Source: Welwitschia mirabilis (lineage: Eukaryota; Gnetophyta; Gnetopsida; Welwitschiales). Taken from it: 61,958 nucleotides of DNA. Below the pieces are notes generated by a model. It was not told the origin of the DNA, made no database searches, and was given only the letters and a program-made list of their open reading frames with translations. The position numbers and the translations under genes were made by a program. Where the stretch lies: contig JBOZIK010000001.1 in assembly GCA_051453625.1 (NCBI GenBank), forward strand, positions 288,772,807 to 288,834,764, read 5' to 3'. Positions 46,131-57,763 of the stretch are shown one piece after another (within the stretch, counting starts at the first letter, position 1; every line of letters starts with the position of its first letter).

Positions 46131-47900
46131 AAATTTAAAATATTATTCTAGATAAACTTCCTCTAGTGGATATTCCTTACCCAAAATCTCTTCTAAAGAG
46201 TCTAAATCTTAAACCTCTTCCTTTTCCAATAATACTTCTACTTCTAATTATTCTACGTATAAGCCTCTAAACATATCATCTTCTATCACTTCATTAAATC
46301 TCAAGAACATGATATCCTAGAGGGAAATAAGGATTTAAAACCCTTTCAATTTATGTAATGGGATGATATAATACTTAGAAGTTCATATGCATATCTTATA
46401 TTTTCAAGTGAAGATTAAATAGATCCTTTTAAATACCTAGATAAAATAGAATACTTAATTCTTATTTTTGGAACTGGAAAAAAAAATTAATAGTACTTTC
46501 ATGATTATTTTACCCTTTACCCTTAGAGGAAAGTATAAGGATTAGCTAAAAACTATCCCACACAAAACCCTCAATACTTAGAACTAAGTTTGAGATGCCT
46601 TTACAAAAATATTCATAAGTAAAAAAACAATGAAATAAAGAAGAAGAGAAGTTACTAGCTTTGCCTAAAAAATTCATGGGAATTATGCTACCACCTATGA
46701 AAGGTTCTTGATAACCACTTCATCTAATCCAATAGAATAATTCTCAAAATAAAAACTAAATAATCATTTTTATAATGGATTAAATATTCAAAACAAGCAA
46801 CCAGTAGATTTTGCATGTGAAGCTAATTTACTCAAACCTCACCTTATATGATTTATAGAAATTTTTAGAGAACCTAGTGGGAACTGATCAAACATGCCTA
46901 AGCCAACCCCTATGAAATAAAAAACCATAGGATAAAATGCATAAAGACTTGAAAAACGTATAACAAGAAAAGTAATCAAGCCTTAATAATCTTATCATAG
47001 AGCTCACTAGCACTTTAAAAATTATACCAAGGCCTTAGCTGATGTAAAAATGTTAAATAAACCATCCAAACCTTTAACAATTTACTTTAGTTATGAATTA
47101 TGTTAAGATAGCTCACATTTCATCAAAGAATGTCCTACTTTGCCAACATGTAGAGAAATGATTTATGAAGAATCTTGTGCATTTAATCAAAGGAGAAATG
47201 CTTTTAGAAATAGTTAATAATTTTAGCTAAGATATATTGGACCAAAACCAAATTTTAAAACCTATTTTGATAATAGATATAGATGTAACAACTTTCAGCC
47301 CAACTCTTCTAATTATAATAGAAGTAACTCCCTTAGATATTTACTTGGAGAATTAAAAAAAAAAATAGATGAAACTATAAACAAGAAGAGGGAAAATTAA
47401 AATAAAAATATTAATAATGTTATAGGCATACTTTAGTCAACCATGTTGGAAAACTAAAGACCTCAAGGCTTCATTACAACCCAAACTATTCCCAATCTAA
47501 ATGATATTAATAAAGATTGGAAGACAATGATAAAAAGTAAATATGATACAAATCCCAATGGAGAGTCTTGTACTTTTAATAATCAATAAAAATATGTAAC
47601 CAATGATGGTGACATAGAAATCCTTGATTACTCTAGCTTTTCTTCAACATCTAAAGCAAAATCTGGTAACAACATAACTACTCAGAATAGAGGGAAAAAA
47701 CCTATAACCTATTAGTTAAAAATATTAAAGATGAATCATACTTATAATGATTATTTTATGGAAATCATGCAAGATGTCATTACCAACTTAAGTTGTTAAG
47801 AAATTTTACAAGATAATCCTAAATAAAATAGGATATTGAAGGATGAACATAAAAGAAAATACAAGAAAACTATACCAACTAGGGTCTTTATTATCTAATT
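46131..47900 (+). mobile_element. Gypsy-D gag (Athila/Tat type)
   Basis: The gag start is near 46330: DPFKYLDKIEYLILIFGTG at about 46420-46480, then FAKKIHGNY-like and TTYERFLITTSS blocks (46660-46720). NNHFYNGLNIQNKQPVDFAC follows at 46762-46822, the family's FYNGL motif. A zinc knuckle is visible near 47091-47140 as YELC, a stop, then DSSHFIKECPT: a C-x2-C-x4-H-x4-C pattern with the first Cys changed to Tyr. Multiple stops are present. Gag forms the particle that packages the RNA. Confidence 0.75.
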
Positions 47901-48660
47901 CCTTTTCAACTTGATTATGAGAAAACTTTCAAAGTTCAAAAACTCTAGAGCTTCATAATTAGTATTGTTTTGAAGGAAATAAAAAATCAAGAAGGATGTA
48001 ATAAATATAAGATCTAGTATTAACATCATTCCACTTCATATTTGTAAGAAATTTAGGTTGGAAAGCAGAATAGAATCAATAAAGATTGTGTTGGAATTAA
48101 TGGATGCAAATATTAAGAAATCAATTAGAGTTATAAGGACTTGGTTATATAAAATGAATAGTATTTTTACCCTATAGATGTAGTCATCATTAAGGTAAAA
48201 CATAATAGAGAATATCCTTTAATCTGAGGAAGATATTTAATGGCATAGCCCATTGTCTTATAGATACACATACTAAAATGATGGAATTTCATGTAGGAAA
48301 TAAGAAATTAATCATATAAGTCTTTGTTATGATTTAAAATAATATAGAAGAATATTTAGATTTTAAAAAATTCATTAGGTCCATCATACTCCTTTAACAT
48401 CATTCCATGGAAGACAGACTCCTTACTTTACATGACTCAACTTTATTTAATAATCATGAAGAATGTAAAAACATCCTAGATAGCCTTAATTCCTCTAACA
48501 TTTATAAGATCAATAATAACCTCCTATATAGTAACTTAGATGAATAAATGAATGAGAACTTTGAAAGCCTCCTTAGTCATGATTTCCATAGAAACCTCCT
48601 GTATCAAGATAGATGCACTACAACAATGAGGGATGACTATGATTTGCAACTTAAGAAATT
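47901..48660 (+). mobile_element. Gypsy-D aspartic protease
   Basis: Reads VINIRSSINIIPLHICKKF at 47998-48054, where the catalytic D-x-G triplet has become N-I-R (aat at 48004-48006, aga at 48010-48012). RIESIKIVLELMDANIKKSI follows (about 48070-48130), the substrate-binding part. Decay continues to 48660. The 100-base gap at 48669-48768 is flanked by about 60 duplicated bases. Confidence 0.75.
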
Positions 48661-48768
48661 ACCAGATGNNNNNNNNNNNNNNNNNNNNNNNNNNNNNNNN
48701 NNNNNNNNNNNNNNNNNNNNNNNNNNNNNNNNNNNNNNNNNNNNNNNNNNNNNNNNNNNNNNNNNNNN

Positions 48769-49800
48769 GATAGATGCACTACAATAATGAGGGATGACTA
48801 TGATTTGCAACTTAAGAAATTACCAGATGGATTGAAATACATTGTTTTAAAGGATACCATAAGAAACCTCTCATAATTAATGCTTTTCTTTATCCTTTCT
48901 AATAAAAAGTACTACTTCAACTTCTTACTTCTAAAATGAATGATTTTTTTTAAACTCACATAGATTTTTTATCCATGTCTTATTTCATAGTTTAACATAA
49001 AATCTACTTAGAAGATAATGCTAAACCAATTAGCTAACCAAAAAAGAGACTGGACCCTATCCTTAAGAAAGTAATAAAGGAAAAAATCATCAAAGTTTTG
49101 GATTTAAAAATAGTATATGCCATTTATGATAGTGAATGGATTACCCCCTTAGTCATAGTACCAAAAAAAAAGATGGAAACTAAAGAGCATTTATTAACTT
49201 TAGAAAATTTTATGATGCTAAAAAGATATATCATTATTATTTACCCTTTCTTGATTAAGTTTGTGAACAAATCCATTTAGACTCATAATATTGATTTCTT
49301 TATAGATATAATGGATACAACCAAGTGTGTCTAGCTAATAAAGATTAATTAAAGATAATGTTTACTTTTTCGTTACATACATTTTCATTTAAGTGAATGT
49401 CCTTTGGTTTGTGTAATGTTCATATAATCTTTTAAAGAACTATTATGGGTATCTTTCATGATATTATTGAGGATTCTATCTTTAATTATTCTTTTAAACA
49501 AACTTTACATAGATTAGAAAGACTTCTTCATCGATGCATAGTTTGTGGTCTTCATCTTAGTTAGAAAAAAATTTAATTTCTTATGAGGGATGGGAATGTA
49601 TTGGGATATCATATATCTAATGAAGGAATTAAAATGGACTTAGCAATAATTAATATCATTAAAAGCATTTCTTCTCTTATCAACATTAAACAAGTTTGTT
49701 TTTTTTGACATGATAGGTTTTATAGGAGATTCATTAAAGACTATGTCTAAATATGTAAACCTATTTACTCTATTTTAGAAAAAGATGTAAAATGTAATTA
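48769..49800 (+). mobile_element. Gypsy-D reverse transcriptase, catalytic box deleted
   Basis: Opens with KLPDGLKYIVLKDTIRNLS (48817-48875), then DSEWITPLVIVPKKKMET (49131-49184), then MSFGLCN near 49399, MGIFHDIIEDSIFNYSFKQT (49447-49506), LHRLERLLHRCIVCGLHLS, GNVLGYHISNEGIKMD (49587-49634) and RFYRRFIKDY (49713-49742). Between EDSI and FNYSF the dozen or so residues that carry the YMDD-type box are missing without a frame change. Other stops are present. This enzyme could not copy RNA. Confidence 0.85.
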
Positions 49801-50420
49801 GAATTAGAATTATTAATGCACCTTTAAAAATATTAAGAAACAAAATTACCTCTAAACCTCTAGTATATGGTCTCAAATGGAATAAAATTTTAAATTCATG
49901 TGTGATGCTAGTAATGTTGCCATCAGTGATGTTCTAGAATAACAACATTAGAAAGATTAAAAAGTAATTTTTATATTACTAAAGCCCCTTCCAAAGCCTA
50001 ACTTAATTAAGTAACACTAATTAAAAAATTCTTGCTATCATATTTTACCTCAATAAAATTTAATAATACCTCCTTGATTTCCATACTAATTCCTATACTG
50101 ATCATAATCCTGTTATATATCTTATAATCAAGAAGGATTCAAGTATAATATTAATCAAATAGATGATTTTAATGTAAAAATTTAACCTTATAATTATAGA
50201 TAAAAAAGGCAAACATAATTGTATTACAAATCATCTTTCAACACTACTTCATAATCATAAGCCCTTACACTTTTATCCTGACTTTCTTATTGATGATTCC
50301 TTCTTAGATGAATAATTATTTTTTATTAAGTATCATTACTCTATTTATTCTTATTAACTTACTCCATGATATGATAATATAGTAAAATATCATGTTACCA
50401 TGATAACTCCCCAACATTAG
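49801..50420 (+). mobile_element. Gypsy-D RNase H
   Basis: Follows the RT in the same order as in Gypsy-E: SNKFKFMCDASNVAISDV-like near 49885-49935 (shifted frames), then blocks around TPTHTDHNPVIYLIIKKDSS near 50090-50145. It is strongly decayed, with frameshifts. The call is secured by the flanking RT and integrase and by parallel reading of the minus-strand copy at 61.3-61.9 kb. Confidence 0.6.
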
Positions 50421-51420
50421 ACCTTAAATCCAAGAAAATGTTTTCTCCATAGAATAGGGGACTATGAATGGAATGAGCCACATTCATACTATAGATGCAA
50501 AAACCATTCCATGCATAAGTATATGCTAGGATGAATAAAATATGATATCCTCACCCTTTACCATAGTTATATGTGTGGGGGTTACTTTATTGATTAAAAG
50601 AATCCTATGAAAATCCACAAATAGGTTCTATTAGTCTACTCTTTTCAAACACTCTTTTTCAATTTGCTAAAAGATGTAATGCTTGCAAATGGCTTGTTCA
50701 TCTTTTAAAAATATCTAGACATGTCCCTATAACCTATCTTAGTATGTGAACCTTTTAATTATTGGGATATATATTTCATAGGCCCTCTTAAACCATCTTC
50801 TTGTAATAGAAATTATATCTTTGTTGTGATTGATTATGTAATAAAATGGGTAAAATTCATCTCTATTATTACAAATGATTCTAAAACCATATGATCTTTT
50901 TGTAGATCTAATATTTTCTATAGATTTGAATTTTCTATAATCTTGAATAGTGACCAAGGTACTAATTTCATAAATAAGATTCCTAAGAAATTTCTCCTTT
51001 CCATAGGAATGGAACATAGAATAGCTAATGCCTAACATCCATAAATTAATGATTAACCTAATAATGATAATAGAGAAATAAAGAAAATGATTTAATAAGC
51101 TATATTCATAAATAAGAAATCATAGTCTTTAAAACTCAATCATGTACTTTGAGCTTATCAAACTACTTGACATAATTCACTTGATTTTTTCCCTTAAGAA
51201 CTTGTGCATAGAAAAACTTATGTTCTTCTTCTTGATGTGTGTTACAACTCTAGTGAGATCATCCATCAACTTAATGTTATTAATTTCCATGAAAATATTC
51301 AAAATAGATTAGTCTAATGTTAACAATTGATAAGAAAAGAATTCATGCTATCTATAGGCCACTCATATAAAAATCCCAAATAAAAATTCACCATGATAAA
51401 AAGATTCTACTTAAATCCCC
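50421..51420 (+). mobile_element. Gypsy-D integrase
   Basis: A zinc-finger remnant (RCNACKWL at about 50671-50695) is followed by the core CEPFNYWDIYFIGPLKPSSC (50747-50806), YIFVVIDYVIKWVKF (50817-50861) and LNSDQGTNFINKI (about 50942-50980). The first catalytic Asp is Tyr (tat, in YFIGP); the second is present in SDQGT. GMEHRIANA, a stop, then HP and the NREIKKM segment follow (51008-51090). LRLDVCYNSSEI (about 51228-51265) marks the C-terminal part. Confidence 0.85.
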
Positions 51421-51883
51421 ATTTAATTTAATTAATTGATAATTTTGTTTAATACTTGAGTGCATTTACTTCATAAAAAATTTACCTATAAATGTCTAGA
51501 TTCTTATCTTATAGAGAAAGTACATCTTAATATCTTTATTAAGATTTCCAACTAAAAATATCATGAAAAGTTAAAAAGTAAATGGAAAATGTTTGAATTT
51601 ATATTAATAACTTAATGATTGACATTATGCCATGGATATGATTGACATAATTAACTTAAATGATCCTCTTATCCAATAGGAGATTCTTCCTTTTTGCATT
51701 ATTTAAATAATTTCCTAGAGAAATTCATTGATCGAGTTATCTTATTACTTGATCATATATTCANNNNNNNNNNTTTTATAAAAGTAATTTTTACTTTGAG
51801 GTACTCAATGTGATTAAAATTAAATTTTTACCAACTTAAAATATTTCCATGTCTATTAACTTCAATGTTTATGATGATTTTTC
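51421..51883. other. AT-rich 3' internal sequence of Gypsy-D
   Basis: Non-coding. A 10-N placeholder lies at 51764-51773. It follows the integrase on the same strand. Confidence 0.4.
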
Positions 51884-52944
51884 TTAAGTACCAAATATGT
51901 CAAATTAGATACTTGTTTTCAACTTCATACTTTATTAGTCTATTATTTTACTAACTAATCAATGATTTAAAAAGGTAATCTAAGTTAATTGATAAAATAA
52001 AATTTAAAATTAAGAGAAAAATTTATGTATTAACATAACTCTCATAAACATTATGATTTATTACCACAAGCATATCAAGGTAAATTTTCACAAGATCAAC
52101 CTTTAATAATATGATATGATAGCTATAGAAACTCTACTAAAGAGTTAATTGGTGATGACTTAGCTTTGACTTATAGGTTCTTACTCTTTTAGTAGTGGTT
52201 GAACTTTCTTTATCATGATGAATAGTATTCTTTAATGCCTACTGACTTGATTTTTCATAACTATTAAGACATGATTTCGAGAGCATATCAAAACATATTA
52301 ATCATTAGATGATGTATTAATGAAGTATTAATATTACTACAGTTGATTCTTGGATTGATCATAGTNNNNNNNNNNNNNNNNNNNNNNNNNNNNNNNNNNN
52401 NNNNNNNNNNNNNNNNNNNNNNNNNNNNNNNNNNNNNNNNNNNNNNNNNNNNNNNNNNNNNNNNNGTACCAAATATGTCAAATTAGATACTTGTTTTTAA
52501 CTTCATACTTTATTAGTCTATTATTTTACTAACTAATCAATGATTTAAAAAAGTAATCTAAGTTAATTGATAAAATAAAATGTTAAAATTAAGAGAAAAA
52601 TTTATGTATTAACATAACTCTCATAAACATCATGATGTATTACCATAAGCATATCAAGGTAAATTTTCATAAGAGAAACCTTTAATAATATGATATGATA
52701 GCTATGGAAACTCTAATAAAGAGTTAATTGGTAATTACTTAGCTTTGGCATATAAGTTCTTACTCTTTTGGTAGTGGTTGCACTTCCTTTAACATGATGA
52801 ATAGTATTCTTTAATGCTTACTGACTTGATTTTTCATAACTATTAAGACATGACTTCGAGATCATATCAAAACATATTAATCATTAGATGATGTATGAAT
52901 GAAGTTTTAATATTACTATAGCTGATTATTGGATTGGTCATAGT
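51884..52944 (+). mobile_element. Gypsy-D 3' internal region and LTR start, in two copies across a gap
   Basis: Copies at 51884-52365 and 52466-52944 around a 100-base gap. Each holds a block (52085-52240; 52683-52830) that matches, in reverse orientation, 59985-60130 of Gypsy-E over about 150 bases. In Gypsy-E this block lies just before the purine tract. Here the tract is no longer visible, and the LTR should start near attaagacatga at 52265 and 52845. Confidence 0.7.
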
Positions 52945-53639
52945 CTTAAAATTACATTAATATTTTAAAAATAATCATTATAAATTATTATAATCATTAC
53001 TCTTATTACATGATGCTCTATATTTTTTAGTACTAAATCATGCATCTTTAATGTCAAAAAATTTTATGATGTATACTAATGAGTCTTGGTAAGTTATTAT
53101 TTAGGGAAAAGTAGGTAATATTCTTCATATTTCTAGATATTTATTTTTTAATTTTAGCATTTTCATAGTATTTATTTTAGTAATCTTAAACTTATTTCTA
53201 CATTTGTACTCATCTTTTATAGAACTAACACTATTTTTTAGTTTAATTATATTTTATAAAGCTCATATAATTAAGATATATTTGATTATGATCATTAGTT
53301 TAACTCTAAACTTCAAATATTTTACTTAAATTTATGATGACTGTCTTTATTATCCTTCATCTTAAATATGTTCTTAATCCTTTAATTAGCCATTTTGATT
53401 ATTGACTTATGATTTCATCTTTTTAATTCATTTTTAAGTCATATTTTCCATTATTCATAAGGTTTTAGAACATTTTATGGAATCCTTTAAAGGATCTAGA
53501 ACCATGGGATGTGAATAGGATTTACAACGTAAAATTTTATTCTTTAAAAATTATACCAAAAAACATTTGAGAATTAAATTAACAAACTAAATTATTATCA
53601 AATAAGATCAAATGGAAGAAAATAAAAATAAGTAAAAAT
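52945..53639. other. AT-rich sequence, probably Gypsy-D 3' LTR remnant
   Basis: Non-coding. No terminal CA or target duplication could be fixed. Confidence 0.35.
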
Positions 53640-54800
53640 AGAAAATAGCAAATAAGATCACTAGACACAATGATATAGTGGTTTGGGAAAACACACTATT
53701 CCACTTTTGACAATTAGCTTCAACCCTAAGCTAATCTGTTGCTTTCTTTCTAGGTTTCTTAGGTCAATCTATAACCTTGACAAATGGACTTTTTAAGGCT
53801 AAGTCTCAACCTTTACAAAGTAAAGCTTTTGGTAATAATAATGTGCTGAAATACACTAAATCCACTAGACCTGAAGTATAACAAAGTAAAAAATACATAA
53901 TCTAAAAGTAATCTTACNNNNNNNNNNNNNNNNNNNNNNNNNNNNNNNNNNNNNNNNNNNNNNNNNNNNNNNNNNNNNNNNNNNNNNNNNNNNNNNNNNN
54001 NNNNNNNNNNNNNNNNNNNNNNNNNNNNNNNNNNNNNNNNNNNNNNNNNNNNNNNNNNNNNNNNNNNNNNNNNNNNNNNNNNNNNNNNNNNNNNNNNNNN
54101 NNNNNNNNNNNNNNNNNNNNNNNNNNNNNNNNNNNNNNNNNNNNNNNNNNNNNNNNNNNNNNNNNNNNNNNNNNNNNNNNNNNNNNNNNNNNNNNNNNNN
54201 NNNNNNTTTACATTAATAAATTTAATTGAACCCATCCATAATTCGATTGACTACATTTGGTTTAGATTTGATCAACCTCCTATTGATCTGGTTGATCCCT
54301 TATCAACTTAATATAAAAATTATTTAGCATAAGTCTAGTTGACCTCTCTGAAATCTGATCAATCACTTAATAAATTGATTTGATAATTTTTGATATAATT
54401 TAAGTTGATCCTTCTAGGATTTGATCACCCCTTGATAAATTGATCAAATAATTTTTGGTATAGGTCTGGTTGACCCCTCTAGGATCTAGTCAATCCCTTA
54501 TTAGTTCTGTTACTTATTAAGTTCACGTGAAGCTAGTGAAAGATGTTAGATTACTTATAACCTATAAGAGTTATCATTTCCTACAATAATTACAACATAT
54601 TTCACTACACTAAGTATGTTAGTTTAACATCAAATTGATAATAATAACTTAATAATATTTTCCTTTGACATTGGTGGCAAATTATATTTGATTATATATG
54701 AAAGCTTGTCAAGCTTATGATAAAAATCCCCCTCATGATATGCTAATAATAAAAACATGAAGTATTATTGACTAAAACAAGATCATTTTAATTTAATATT
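53640..54800. mobile_element. possible Copia LTR and 3' internal relic
   Basis: gatatagtggtttgggaaaa at 53673 and acttttgacaattagcttca at 53703 resemble the 'gtggttcgg' type start-of-transcript region of plant Copia LTRs. At 54655-54740 tttgacattggtggcaaatt and tccccctcatgatatg resemble, on the minus strand, the end of a Copia internal region with its purine tract. A 289-base gap (53918-54206) and a minisatellite lie between. No coding domain supports the call. Confidence 0.3.
54291..54520. repeat. 65-bp minisatellite, about 3.5 units
   Basis: Units start with gttgacc/gttgatc at 54291, 54338, 54404 and 54469. They share a tctnnnatctgatcaa-like stretch, ttgataaattgat and aataatttttggtata. Period 65-66 bases, except for a shorter first unit. 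Divergence is moderate. Confidence 0.85.
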
Positions 54801-56509
54801 AGTGAGGTGTGTATTTGTGATTCTAATTCTAATATTCTAAAAATTGATTTAACTTGCAACACCTAAAAAGCTGATAATATAATTACATAGAATACATATT
54901 TTCATAGTGGAATCAACCCAAATGTTGTACACTTTGAGAAGACTTCTAATAGATAATTTGGAAAATTGATTTCAAAAAGAGAAGAAGAAAATATTTTTAA
55001 ATTTTACTTTATAGTAGATGAAATTAAAAAATGCAAAGATGAAAATGAAATATAGTGCAATGGAATAAAATGAACTACAATGCAATTTAGAATGAATAGA
55101 AATATAATGTAATTAATTAACCCAATTTCCAATCTATTATCATTTAGATTACTTATTATAGCTTATATCAATTACAAATTCATGTTACTTTAATTGCAAT
55201 TAAGATAAGTTACAAAAAACAATAAATAATTTGAAAAGATTTCTAATTCAATCAATATTTTAATTAATCAAATTGAATTACATCCACTTATAATAATAAC
55301 TCCTCAATGGAAGATTTACTGTGTAACATTAAGGTAGTCTTTTTAATAAGTGGGATGGATTTCCTTGCCTTCAACAATCTCTAATAATTATAATAATTTA
55401 AATGATAAAGATGATTTAGAATTGATCTTAAAGGGTCTCTTTATAGATTGGGATGGATGGTTTAAGGGTTTCTAAGGGGTGTGAATTAAAAAGATGCAAT
55501 TACAATTTTCCCTTCCATAATAATCTGATTAGTTTTTTAAACTATTTTGTTTGTCATTTCTTGTGTCATTTCCATGGTATTATGGACAATCATTAAATCT
55601 ATGCTAATTATTGTCTTGAGTATCATCCTCATGACATAGGGGACGATGATCAAATCTTGTCCATTTTCACCTATTTGAATATTGTTTTGTACTGGTTGTT
55701 CCAATGACAAACTAGATGACTATTATTTTGCATTAGTCATATCAATAACATGGGGGATGATAGTCATTTTACATGAGTCATCCCAATGACAGAGTAAACA
55801 ACTAGGTTTTATTACTTAACTACACCTTGATCATTGTGCTTTGTTCTGTCATCATGTAAAAATAGCTCCTTATGTTGGAATTTGGTGAATTTTATGACCT
55901 GTATGGAAGCTTTGCATAATTTGCATACATCCCTATAAAACCTATTAATAGAACCTTGAAATGTGCTTCATAAGTATGTTAAATAGGTTAATCTAGCTTT
56001 ACAACATAGGAATCCAACTAGCATTTATTTGTTCCTACTAAAGTAAGTTGATAACAGGTCATAAGTTAATTGACAAATGACTAGGGAAAAAATCAAAACA
56101 TGTATATATCATCAAAATTAATTTTTGAGTATAACATGCATAATACATTAAATTTATGTCAAGTGAGAAATTTTAGCCTACAAATTATGTAATATGTGTA
56201 TCTATCCCTTCCCTCCTAACTAAATGAGTAAGTCATCTTAAGTTTCATAAATCATGAAGAGATAATAAATAAATTGGTTTAGATATAAAGCCATGGACTA
56301 GATCCTATAAGCATGTTTTTAAAGCATAAATAAGATGATCATGATTTTGTGGTTAAGTGATAGAAGAGGTCATATAAAAAAAAAGAAAGATTGTTAAGAA
56401 AAGAAAAGCAAAAATGCTATCCTATTAAAGAATAGTTAAGGTAGAGGTGAATTTAATTTTATGCATAATAGTCAAGTAATGAAAAATGTAATAAACAGAC
56501 TAGAAAATG
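54800..56509 (-). mobile_element. Gypsy-E LTR, copy 1 (truncated by gap)
   Basis: About 1.7 kb matching 57764-59540. Shared landmarks are aacttgcaacacctaaaaagc, cctaataatctgattagttt-like, the tcatcccaatgaca sub-repeats, and aagtcatcttaagt. It lacks two segments present in copy 2: about 37 bases at 58557-58595 and about 57 bases at 59166-59222. Its 5' end on the minus strand is lost in the gap at 56510-56609. It would be the terminal LTR of the second internal region on the minus strand. Confidence 0.75.
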
Positions 56510-56609
56510 NNNNNNNNNNNNNNNNNNNNNNNNNNNNNNNNNNNNNNNNNNNNNNNNNNNNNNNNNNNNNNNNNNNNNNNNNNNNNNNNNNNNNNNNNNN
56601 NNNNNNNNN

Positions 56610-57745
56610 TGCAAATGGAAAGATTATCATGTAGGTTCTATCTAAAATTTTATTTTTCCCATTTCCTAAAGTGAGGATGAGTTGTTTAATCTTAGCTATG
56701 TCTTGGAATAGGTCCTCATTAGGTTCTCTAGAAAAGGTAGGATAGGCATTCAGGTTCTTTAAGTCTACATCATCTCTGGTAAGTAAGGTTAAATGGGGTT
56801 TGAAGTTACTTCTTTTTGTTAGTCAACAAATACTTTAGAGTGATACTTGAACTAGAGACTCCTGATATTTTATTTAAAGATTTGTTAAATGCCATAGAAG
56901 TAGGAATATTAGGGTGAATAGTCAAGGGAGGAAGATGGGATTTTTATTTAGTTGATTTTTAGAAATTTTTAAAGGTTTAAGAGTATGTGAAAAAGAACTA
57001 TTAAATGTAAAATAATCATCTTACTCAATTAAAGAAACAAACTTGTTTTTCTCACCTTGAATTCTTGAATTAGAGTCCATTAAACCTTCTTTGATTATTT
57101 CTTCAAGGAAATGTCTTTCATAAGCATGTTTTCCTTTATCGCTATTTACCATTACCCTGCAAGATCAAATTATGTTACACAAACTTCTTTACATTCAAGT
57201 GGCAAAAATCTCCAAGATCACCTAAAGGTGTAAGAAGTAGAATATACCAAATGAATGTGGCAATTACTTAGATCAAACAAAGCACAAAGTGTAGGTCAAA
57301 TTTGTTAAAAGCAATAACTAATATGGTAATTCCCAAGATTACATGAAGTGTGAGAGGTAGATCTAATAAGAGTTGGCAATATCCTTTAAAGAACGAGTCG
57401 GCCTATAAAAAATAATTTCAGAAATTATAAGATGCAAAAAATAAATTAACTTCTAAATTAAAATTGCTGAATTGAAATATAAATCCCTCCAATTAAGATT
57501 ACACTTGAGAGTAAAGGAAGGGAAATTGCAAGAAATCAGAAATAAAAATTACAATTTGCAAGTAAAGTAGATTAAAGCAAACTCCAAATAGATAATCAAG
57601 TAATTACTTATAGACCAAAAGGTAATCAAGTAATTATAAGCAAATCCAAGAGGATAAAATACAATACTACTCAAATAAACAATTTGAAATACATTCAAGA
57701 TACTTATTGAGTAATGATAATGTTCCTTTTCCCTTGAAGTCTTCT
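56610..57745 (-). mobile_element. Gypsy-E leader and gag N-terminus
   Basis: Minus strand after the primer-binding site. The leader carries repeated units (ccacattcatttggtata; ttaccatattagtt) like those of the Gypsy-D leader. It then reads DVDLKNLNAYPTFSREPNED (about 56775-56715) and LFQDIAKIKQLILTLGNGKN (about 56714-56655), the N-terminal gag of the family, with few stops in this part. The gap at 56510 cuts gag after about 60 readable residues. This is a fragment of a second internal region. Confidence 0.72.
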
Positions 57746-57762
57746 CTGGCAATAATGCCAAA
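57746..57762 (-). mobile_element. Gypsy-E primer-binding site
   Basis: The minus strand reads tttggcattattgccag. This is the Asp-tRNA-type site TGGCGCCGTTGCC of Athila/Tat elements with its CG-context cytosines changed to T (or G to A). It lies directly next to the LTR end (tgttatgatgcat on the + strand). Confidence 0.72.
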
Positions 57763-57763
57763 A

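Noticed and set aside
50739-51038. 99-codon minus-strand frame
   Set aside because: It is the reverse shadow of the Gypsy-D integrase core on the + strand, which has clear catalytic-motif order.
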